DNA of 7,195 bases, from NCBI GenBank assembly GCA_003485325.1, contig DMZI01000060.1, positions 1-7,195 of the forward strand. The letters are read 5' to 3'. The notes beneath the pieces were generated by a model that made no database searches, was not told the origin of the DNA, and saw only the letters and a list, made by a program, of their open reading frames with translations. This document shows positions 1 through 5,473 of the stretch, one piece after another (positions within the stretch are counted from its first letter, which is position 1; each line of letters starts with the position of its first letter). The stretch comes from Desulfotomaculum sp. GTDB lineage: Bacteria > Bacillota > Desulfotomaculia > Desulfotomaculales > Nap2-2B. The position numbers and the translations under genes were made by a program.

Positions 1-1
1 T

Positions 2-1513
2 CGTGCGGGAGACGGGCTTGAAATCTGGGTTACCGAAGGAGGCAGGAAGGGTTTCGTAACCGGGGCCTTTTTTTTGGACGGCAAGAAAGTCCAGGAGGCC
101 CCGCCCGGTAAGATAGTGAAGATCCCCTTCCAGGGGGCGGTGAAGAAAGGCGACAGGGTGTTCAAGACAAATGACGCGGAACTGATTAACAGGGCAAGGC
201 AGACCTTCACCTCACCAAAAGAAAGCAAGAAGCTGCCTGTGAGCTTTTTTATACGGGCAGGATCCGGGGAACCGATGGAAGTCACGGTCAGGGACCAGGA
301 CGGGAACACGGGTTTTGGGTCGACCGCACATGCTGGACAACCGGCCTCCGAACGGCCTTTAGACGAAATGTACCTGCGCCGGCAGATGGACCGGCTGGGC
401 AATACGCCTTTTAGCTTGCGGGAACTGCATTGTGATCTTAAAGGCAGTGTAATTTATCCTGCCGCCGAGATAAACCGTGCCAGGAGAGAGGCTGTGGCAT
501 CGCTGGAAAAGTCCCGTCTGAACAACTGGAGGATAGAACCTGTCGATGATGAAACATTTCACCGGCGTCTGGCCAAAGCTTTAAAACCCGTCACGGAAGG
601 CAGGGGGGGAAACTTTTTACAGCGCACACGCCCGCTGGTGACCGTACATGCAGGAGATCTATCTACCTTGAGGTCAGCGGTCCGGGCAGGCGCGGACCTG
701 GTTTATCTTGCAGCCGGAAAATATTCTCCCCGGTCTTCTGTGGACAGGGATGAACTGTTCAAGGGATTTGAATTCTGCCGGGAAAATGGTGTTAAATTCG
801 TAGTTTCCACACCTGCGATTGTCCGCGGCAGCGAGTTAGACGAGCTTTCCGTCCTTATCGAAGAGGCAAGCAGCTGGCCCGTGGACGGCGTTCTTGCCGG
901 AAACCTCGGGCTGCTGGAGAAAATCAAAGGTTTTGCCCCTGTTTATACCGACTATACACTGAATGCCTTTAACAGGCTTACTGTTGGGCGCCTAACGCGG
1001 CAGGGGGCAGTCCAGGTTACCCTTTCACCCGAGCTGACTATTGAACAGATCCGGGAAATAGCCGCCAGGACAGGGTGTTTGCTGGAAGTCCTTGTCCATG
1101 GCAGGGTCGAACTGATGGTTTCGGAATACTGCGCTCCCGGCAGCCTGATCGAAGCTGAAAAATGCCTGCCGGGGAAATGCGCCCAACCCTGCCGGGACAG
1201 GAAATTCTCTTTGAAGGACAGGCTGGTAATGGTATTTCCCATTGAAATGGACAGTTCCTGCCGCCTGCATATCTTTAACTCCCACGTCTTATGTCTGGCG
1301 GAAAGCATTCCGCTGCTGGCTGAGTCGGGAATCGGAGCCATACGGATAGACGCCCGCCTGCTTGACCCCCCGTCTGCAGAAGCCGTTGTAAGGGCATATC
1401 GCCGGGCAGTCCGGATAAATAACAGCGAACAATTGGCCGGGATTAAAAAAACCCTTGCCGGGCTTCACCCCGGCGGCATCACTTCTGGACACTTATTCCG
1501 CGGGGTTTTATAA
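2..1513 (+). CDS. U32 family peptidase-like protein, C-terminal part (5' end outside window)
   Basis: The frame is open from the left edge and ends at TAA 1511-1513, giving 503 visible residues. The TTG at 74 is only an internal codon, because in-frame sequence typical of the family (GDRVFKT motif) continues across it and the frame has no upstream stop. Visible residues ~1-200 match the DUF3656-type region found in the middle of long U32 proteins. From about residue 209 a second U32-like barrel begins (AGDL...AVRAGADLVYLAAG). Its cysteine block has Cys at visible residues 377, 388, 393, 397 and 420, with PCRDRKFSLKDR and CRLHIFNSHVLCL. U32 relatives such as E. coli RlhA and TrhP act in hydroxylation of 23S rRNA or tRNA and use conserved cysteines, probably for an Fe-S cluster; true peptidase activity is doubtful for many members. 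The exact substrate here is unknown. Eighteen bases separate it from mutS2, suggesting one operon. Family assignment is strong; function is inferred. Confidence 0.9.
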   Translation, partial: RAGDGLEIWVTEGGRKGFVTGAFFLDGKKVQEAPPGKIVKIPFQGAVKKGDRVFKTNDAELINRARQTFTSPKESKKLPVSFFIRAGSGEPMEVTVRDQDGNTGFGSTAHAGQPASERPLDEMYLRRQMDRLGNTPFSLRELHCDLKGSVIYPAAEINRARREAVASLEKSRLNNWRIEPVDDETFHRRLAKALKPVTEGRGGNFLQRTRPLVTVHAGDLSTLRSAVRAGADLVYLAAGKYSPRSSVDRDELFKGFEFCRENGVKFVVSTPAIVRGSELDELSVLIEEASSWPVDGVLAGNLGLLEKIKGFAPVYTDYTLNAFNRLTVGRLTRQGAVQVTLSPELTIEQIREIAARTGCLLEVLVHGRVELMVSEYCAPGSLIEAEKCLPGKCAQPCRDRKFSLKDRLVMVFPIEMDSSCRLHIFNSHVLCLAESIPLLAESGIGAIRIDARLLDPPSAEAVVRAYRRAVRINNSEQLAGIKKTLAGLHPGGITSGHLFRGVL

Positions 1514-1521
1514 TTAAAGCT

Positions 1522-1526
1522 GGTGA
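1522..1526 (+). promoter_or_regulatory. Ribosome-binding site of mutS2, deciding the ATG start
   Basis: GGTGA matches the 3' part of the AGGAGGTGA Shine-Dalgarno consensus and lies 5 bases before the ATG at 1532. The alternative GTG at 1523 overlaps this site and has no purine-rich stretch of its own upstream (TTATAATTAAAGCT), so ATG 1532 is preferred. Confidence 0.55.
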
Positions 1527-1531
1527 AAAAG

Positions 1532-3889
1532 ATGAATGAACGCGTTTTGAAAAGGCTTGAATACGATAAGGTATTGGAAAATCTGGCGGGCTATTGCTGC
1601 ACACCGCTGGGGCGTGAGCGCGTGTTTGCCCTGAGGCCTTCGGTTTCGGCGGAGGAAATTATCAAAGCCCAGGCTGAAACCACGGAGGGCAGGAAGCTTT
1701 TACGGCTGGAGCCTCTTGCGCCGACAGGCGGCTATTCAGATGTGCGGCAGCAGGCGGAAAGAGCCAGCCACGGGGCCGTTCTTGAACCTCCTGACCTGCT
1801 CAGTGTCGGTCATACACTGGCCGCCTGCAGGCAGATCAAAGATTTCCTGACGGCGCGTTTGGAAACCTATCCCTTACTGGGTGAGATAGGCGCCCGGCTG
1901 GACTACTACAATACTATTGAAAAAAATATATTCACGGCAATTCTTCCAGGAGCCGAGGTATCTGATTCGGCATCCGGCGCGCTTGGCGCCATCAGGCGGA
2001 AATTGGCGCGCACCCGCAGTTCTGTCAAGGAACAGCTTGAAAAACTGACCCGCTCCGCTGCTTTTCAAAAATACCTGCAGGACCCCATAGTGACAATCAG
2101 GGAAGACCGTTATGTAGTCCCCGTAAAGCTGGAATACCGCTCACAGGTCAGGGGCATCGTCCATGACCTGTCGTCAAGCGGAGCGACAGTGTTCATTGAA
2201 CCAATGGCAGTTATTGAGGCCAATAACGAAATACGCCGGCTGCAGGCTGAAGAAAAAGAGGAAATCATCAAAATACTGCGCGGCCTTTCCGGACAGGTAG
2301 GCGCGGCTGCAGGAAGCATCAGGCTGTCTTTGGACGAACTGGGTCATTTGGAATTCATCATGGCAAAGGCACGCTACAGCCGCGATCTTTGCGCCGAAGA
2401 ACCGCTGCTGGGACAAAACCCGGCTTACTTTATTCTAAAAAAAGCGCGCCATCCCCTGCTGTCCGGGGACGTAACGCCCAACGACCTTGTCTTGGGCAGA
2501 AGTTATAATATCCTTGTCATCACAGGGCCTAATACCGGGGGTAAAACGGTTGCGCTGAAAACAGCGGGTCTGCTTATTTTGATGGCCCAATCCGGCCTCC
2601 ATATCCCCGCCGGGGAAACAACGGAACTGGGCATCTTCGAGCAGGTTTTCGCAGATATAGGCGACGAGCAGAGCATTGAGCAGAACCTGAGCACCTTCTC
2701 GTCGCACCTGAACAACATCATCCACATCCTGAGTAATGCAAGCCCCTCAAGCCTCGTTTTGATTGACGAACTGGGAGCCGGCACTGACCCCGCGGAAGGG
2801 GCGGCTTTGGCCCAGGCAACCCTGGAAAGGCTTAAAGATACCGGCGCCAGGGTAATGGTAACAACCCACTCTTCCGAACTGAAAACTTTTGCCCGGGGCA
2901 GGCCGGGTGTTGAAAACGCCTCACTGGAATTTGACGCAGTGACGCTGCGCCCTACATACAGGCTTTTAACGGGGAAGCCTGGACACAGCAACGCATTTGA
3001 AATTGCCCTGCGCCTGGGCATGGAACAAAATATCGTCGAGAGAGCAAGAGATTTCCTGACAAAAGAACAGCTTGAAATGGCGGATCTGATCAAGGATCTT
3101 GAGCGGAGCCGCCAGGAAATTGAAGGTGAGCGGGAAGAAGCGGGGCGGCTTTTGAACGAGGCCCGGGAAGCCAGGCTGCGCTATGAAAAAATGGAGGAGG
3201 ATCTCCTTTCTCAACGCCAGTCGATGATAGAAAAAGCCCGCGAGGAAGCCGGACGGATTGTCTTAAAAATGCAGAAAGAAGCTGAAGAGACGATCCGGGC
3301 GTTCCGGGAGCAGATGGCCGGGGAATCGGCCCGCGAAAGGGAAATTGCCATTCTGGAAGTGCGCAAAAAAATACAGGCGATCAAGCCGGGAAACAGCAGG
3401 CAGGCGCCAGTGTCCCAAAACCAGGAACAAAGTCCGGATTGGTATACAGTAGGTCAGGAAGTATTTGTCCCCATGTTTAATATGAGAGGCCTGATAACAG
3501 CCCCGGTCGAAGAAAACAGCGTCCAGGTCCAGGTTGGAGCTGTTAAGCTCTCTCTTCCTCTAAAAGAACTTCGGCCGGCAGAAAAAGAGACTGCTTCCGC
3601 CGGTCAGGTTCACGCCGGGGGCACACTTATAGATAAGGCCAGGGCAATTTCATCCCAGTTGGACCTGCGCGGAAAAAGAGCTGAAGAGGCCTTGCTTGAA
3701 GTGGACAAGTATCTGGATGACGCGGGGCTTGCAGGCCTGGCGCGCATTTTTTTAATCCACGGCAAAGGAACCGGCGCGCTTCGCATTGCCGTACAGCAGT
3801 ATTTGAAAGCGGATCCCCGGGTTAAATCATTCCGTCTGGGAGAGCATGGCGAGGGAGGTTTGGGTGTCACAGTCGTGGATCTTGCCTAG
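1532..3889 (+). CDS. mutS2: Endonuclease/ribosome-rescue ATPase MutS2
   Basis: Complete 785-aa protein, the usual MutS2 length. In-frame GTG 1523 would add only MKK; ATG 1532 has the better ribosome-binding site and gives the family-like start MNERVLKRLEYDKV. The N-terminal core and lever region is followed by the ABC-type ATPase: Walker A GPNTGGKT at residues ~332-339, the DIGDEQSIEQNLSTFSSHL segment, Walker B LVLIDELGAGTDP with Asp412/Glu413, and the switch motif TTHSSELK. A long charged coiled coil (~505-625), a small KOW/SH3-like region (~636-686) and a C-terminal Smr nuclease domain follow, with LDLRG at ~710 and HGKGTG at ~743. MutS2 lacks the mismatch-recognition domain of MutS. The family suppresses homologous recombination, and in Bacillus subtilis MutS2 (also called RqcU) binds collided ribosomes and splits them for quality control. 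All catalytic motifs look intact. It sits directly behind the U32 gene and is probably cotranscribed. Confidence 0.97.
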   Translation: MNERVLKRLEYDKVLENLAGYCCTPLGRERVFALRPSVSAEEIIKAQAETTEGRKLLRLEPLAPTGGYSDVRQQAERASHGAVLEPPDLLSVGHTLAACRQIKDFLTARLETYPLLGEIGARLDYYNTIEKNIFTAILPGAEVSDSASGALGAIRRKLARTRSSVKEQLEKLTRSAAFQKYLQDPIVTIREDRYVVPVKLEYRSQVRGIVHDLSSSGATVFIEPMAVIEANNEIRRLQAEEKEEIIKILRGLSGQVGAAAGSIRLSLDELGHLEFIMAKARYSRDLCAEEPLLGQNPAYFILKKARHPLLSGDVTPNDLVLGRSYNILVITGPNTGGKTVALKTAGLLILMAQSGLHIPAGETTELGIFEQVFADIGDEQSIEQNLSTFSSHLNNIIHILSNASPSSLVLIDELGAGTDPAEGAALAQATLERLKDTGARVMVTTHSSELKTFARGRPGVENASLEFDAVTLRPTYRLLTGKPGHSNAFEIALRLGMEQNIVERARDFLTKEQLEMADLIKDLERSRQEIEGEREEAGRLLNEAREARLRYEKMEEDLLSQRQSMIEKAREEAGRIVLKMQKEAEETIRAFREQMAGESAREREIAILEVRKKIQAIKPGNSRQAPVSQNQEQSPDWYTVGQEVFVPMFNMRGLITAPVEENSVQVQVGAVKLSLPLKELRPAEKETASAGQVHAGGTLIDKARAISSQLDLRGKRAEEALLEVDKYLDDAGLAGLARIFLIHGKGTGALRIAVQQYLKADPRVKSFRLGEHGEGGLGVTVVDLA

Positions 3890-3969
3890 TGGTATATTAG
3901 TTGTCGTATTTTGTGGTAAGTTTACATATTTCTGTCCTGAAAATTAACTTGCATTATGGAGGTCAACTG

Positions 3970-4071
3970 CTAAGCGTGCTCATGTTCGCCTCTTATAAAA
4001 TCGCACTTAAGGCATTGCCCTCCCTTTGCTGATGAATTTTCATCCTCCTGCTGGTGTCACTTTAGCGGCAT
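3970..4071 (-). pseudogene. Possible TGA-interrupted micro-ORF with a CxxC motif
   Basis: On the minus strand ATG (4071-4069) reads MPLK, then TGA (4059-4057), then 28 further residues to TAG (3972-3970), ending in QCLKCDFIRGEHEHA. The piece after the stop is hydrophilic and has a CxxC followed by Cys-free acidic/His residues, as in small metal- or redox-binding proteins. A single base change from TGC or TGG could explain the TGA. No good Shine-Dalgarno precedes the ATG. It could be a decayed small gene, a selenocysteine codon, or chance. I do not recognise a family. Confidence 0.15.
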
Positions 4072-4092
4072 GGATGTCTATTTAAAAAAGTA

Positions 4093-4120
4093 TTGATTTA
4101 TATTTTACATATATTATAAT
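4093..4120 (+). promoter_or_regulatory. Probable SigA-type promoter for mop
   Basis: TTGATT (4093-4098) and a perfect TATAAT (4115-4120) are separated by 16 bases inside an AT-rich stretch. Transcription would begin near 4127, giving a leader of about 137 bases before the mop ATG. The region is rich in A and T, so other -10-like boxes exist (for example TATAAT at 4138-4143), but this pair has the best combination of boxes and spacing. Confidence 0.45.
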
Positions 4121-4146
4121 AAGAAATGTATAAATATTATAATGAA

Positions 4147-4182
4147 TTGGACAACCATAGCTTATATATTATACCTGTCCGG
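4147..4182 (+). other. Candidate stem-loop in the mop leader
   Basis: GGACA (4149-4153) can pair with TGTCC (4176-4180), extended outward by two T-G wobbles. A short inner ATA/TAT pairing lies within an AU-rich loop. It falls in the predicted untranslated leader. It may be a regulatory RNA element or just a chance pairing; I cannot match it to a known riboswitch by eye. Confidence 0.25.
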
Positions 4183-4263
4183 AAAGACAAAAGTTGTATT
4201 TAAATTTTACAGTGGCGCCCGCGAGCAACTGCAAATTATAAAAAATGAAAGGATGGCTTGAAC

Positions 4264-4467
4264 ATGGAGTTGAGCGCTAGAAACCAGTTAAAGGCCCGGG
4301 TTAAAGAAATAACGTCAAATGATGTAACATCAGAGGTTGTCCTTGATATAGGCGGGCAGGAAATGTGTTCAGTCATTACAACAGGCTCACTTCAAAGATT
4401 GGGTTTAAAAGTGGGTGACGATGTCAGCGCTATCATAAAAGCAACTTCAGTAATGATTATGAAATAA
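4264..4467 (+). CDS. mop: Molbindin Mop (TOBE-domain molybdate/tungstate-binding protein)
   Basis: A 67-aa single TOBE domain. The start MELSARNQL matches the molbindin family, whose members (about 68-70 aa) begin with a few residues before SARNQL. ATG 4264 is preferred over TTG 4258, which would add two residues and sit only four bases from AAAGGA; AAAGGATGG (4248-4256) serves the ATG. The body has VVLDIGGQ, the SVITTGSLQRLGLKVGD segment typical of the fold, and the conserved tail AIIKATSVMIMK. Molbindins assemble as cytoplasmic hexamers that bind several molybdate or tungstate ions between subunits and buffer Mo/W for molybdopterin enzymes such as formate dehydrogenase. The usual glycine after SARNQLK is alanine here, a mild departure. 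No transporter (modABC/tupABC) or cofactor gene is next to it, so it appears to be a single-gene transcript from its own promoter. Confidence 0.93.
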   Translation: MELSARNQLKARVKEITSNDVTSEVVLDIGGQEMCSVITTGSLQRLGLKVGDDVSAIIKATSVMIMK

Positions 4468-4472
4468 AAAGG

Positions 4473-4512
4473 CAGGCTGCAATAATACATAGCGAGACTT
4501 ATGCAGTCCCTG
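4473..4512 (+). terminator. Stem-loop after mop, possible transcript end
   Basis: CAGG-CTGCA (4473-4481) pairs with TGCAG-tc-CCTG (4502-4512). An inner TAA/TTA (4483-4485 with 4499-4501) extends the stem past a one-base bulge, leaving a 13-base loop. It begins five bases after the mop stop codon. There is no T-run after it, so it is not a classical intrinsic terminator; it may protect the 3' end or act with a termination factor. Confidence 0.35.
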
Positions 4513-4743
4513 ATAAATAGTACCAATTCAGTGGTCACAAAAACGGCTGCAGCGACGGGTAGTCAGTTGTTATGTCAAAACAGGCTTGAATTTGTTGCTT
4601 GCATGCAAAGGCAGATCAATGAGCGGCGTTGAATAAGAATCTGACCATTTAGCAGTGGCAGGAGGCTTTTTGGGCGTCATCTTCATCTCGTTCACAGCTT
4701 GCGCAGCCCAATAGGGTTTCAGGCAGGCAGTAGCAGCGCGGCC
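4513..4743. other. Convergent gap with no convincing gene
   Basis: This stretch lies between the tail of mop (plus) and the tail of the beta subunit gene (minus). The only readable frames are short: a 43-codon plus frame from ATG 4501 to TGA 4630-4632, and a following hydrophobic stretch in another frame (4637-4711) that ends in TAG. Neither has a good ribosome-binding site or a recognisable family. No clear terminator is visible for the minus-strand genes. Confidence 0.4.
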
Positions 4744-5439
4744 TCACCTGGATAATATTATCCGCGCGTCAACGACCGCATACCGGTCAGGATAAGCCAG
4801 CACCGGATTGAAATCCAGTTCGCTGATTTCCGGAGTGTCCACAAGCAAATCACCAACATTAACCAAAAGATCCGCCAATGCCTCAATATCACTGGGTTCG
4901 TTCCGTCGTACGCCTTGCAGGACCTTATAAATCCTGGTTTCCTTAATCTGCCTCAATGCCTCTTCCCTGTCGAGCGGTGCCAGCCTGAAGGACGCGTCTT
5001 GCAGCACTTCAATCAAAATACCTCCCGCCCCGAACATAACTACCGGCCCAAACTGCAGATCCCTTAAACCGCCAACCGCTACTTCCACACCTTTGGGCAT
5101 GGACTTTTGGACAATCACTCCGTTAATCTCAGCATCCGGGGCATTTTTTCGCACATTCTGAAGCATAGTATCATACGCGTCGGAGAATTGCTCTTCCGAT
5201 TGAATGTTGGTAACAACACCGCCGGCATCGGTTTTATGAATGATTTGCGGGGACACCACTTTGATTGCCACAGGAAAGCCTATTGATCTGGCGGCTTCTA
5301 CTCCATCTTCCGCATTTGAAATATAAATGAATTGAGGATAAGTTATTTTAAACTCATCACAAATCTGATAAGCTTCAGGTTCCAGCAAGTGACTTCTCCC
5401 CGCGGCCAAAACGTCTTTTACAATTTTTCTGCAGTTCAT
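4744..5439 (-). CDS. ADP-forming acyl-CoA (acetyl-CoA) synthetase, beta subunit, ATP-grasp domain
   Basis: A 231-aa protein of the ATP-grasp_5 type, the usual size of the separate beta subunit of NDP-forming acetyl-CoA synthetase (ACD). The N-terminal half holds FPVAIKVVSP followed by HKTDAGGVV, in which His68 corresponds to the second phospho-histidine of the family (His71-beta in archaeal ACD). Further along are VEVAVGGLRDLQFGP, the glycine-rich VMFGAGGILIEVL, the FRLAPLDREEA segment, and the C-terminal SELDFNPVLA with VVDARIIL. The subunit takes phosphate from the alpha histidine and passes it to ADP, making ATP. The start is ATG 5439-5437, with AGGCGGG (5453-5447) seven bases upstream. 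It lies 34 bases behind the alpha gene on the same strand, so the two are almost certainly cotranscribed. Substrate (acetyl-, propionyl-, branched or aryl-CoA) cannot be told from sequence alone. Confidence 0.93.
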   Translation of the reverse strand: MNCRKIVKDVLAAGRSHLLEPEAYQICDEFKITYPQFIYISNAEDGVEAARSIGFPVAIKVVSPQIIHKTDAGGVVTNIQSEEQFSDAYDTMLQNVRKNAPDAEINGVIVQKSMPKGVEVAVGGLRDLQFGPVVMFGAGGILIEVLQDASFRLAPLDREEALRQIKETRIYKVLQGVRRNEPSDIEALADLLVNVGDLLVDTPEISELDFNPVLAYPDRYAVVDARIILSR

Positions 5440-5446
5440 TATTGAA

Positions 5447-5453
5447 CCCGCCT
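5447..5453 (-). promoter_or_regulatory. Ribosome-binding site of the beta subunit gene
   Basis: Minus-strand AGGCGGG lies seven bases before ATG 5439 and inside the 34-base alpha-beta gap. This supports independent translation of beta rather than a fusion. Confidence 0.5.
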
Positions 5454-5473
5454 TTTTTAATTAAGTGTGAAAT

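Larger units (their letters stand above)
3890..4257. other. AT-rich intergenic region between mutS2 and mop
   Basis: This 368-base gap contains no gene I can recognise. No clear hairpin plus T-run terminator is visible after mutS2. The first ~170 bases hold a short minus-strand reading frame broken by TGA (3970-4071) and a perfect 6-base inverted repeat, GATGAA/TTCATC, at 4031-4044. The second part is strongly AT-rich and carries the probable promoter and leader of mop. Confidence 0.6.

Noticed and set aside
74..76. TTG as a real start of the U32 gene
   Set aside because: The frame continues to the window edge with family-like sequence and no stop, so TTG is internal.
1523..1531. GTG start for mutS2 adding three residues
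   Set aside because: It lacks its own Shine-Dalgarno; GGTGA serves the ATG at 1532, and the family begins at the MNE-like start.
2503..3093. A 196-codon minus-strand frame opposite the MutS2 ATPase domain
   Set aside because: Shadow of the conserved Walker A/B region of mutS2; low-complexity serine-rich product with no family.
4001..4048. Minus-strand ATG beside AGGAGG, reading MKIHQQREGNALSAIL then stop
   Set aside because: AGGAGG touches the ATG with no spacer, which is too close for use, and the product is only 16 residues.
4157..4174. Resemblance of the AT-rich mop leader (CTTATATATTATAC) to a ModE operator
   Set aside because: The two halves do not form the required inverted repeat, and TATA-rich sequence is common in this stretch.
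4501..4632. A 43-codon plus-strand frame (ATG 4501 to TGA 4632) in the convergent gap, followed by a hydrophobic stretch in the next frame
   Set aside because: No ribosome-binding site, overlap with the mop stem-loop, and no family that I recognise. It could be a decayed gene but the support is too thin to call.
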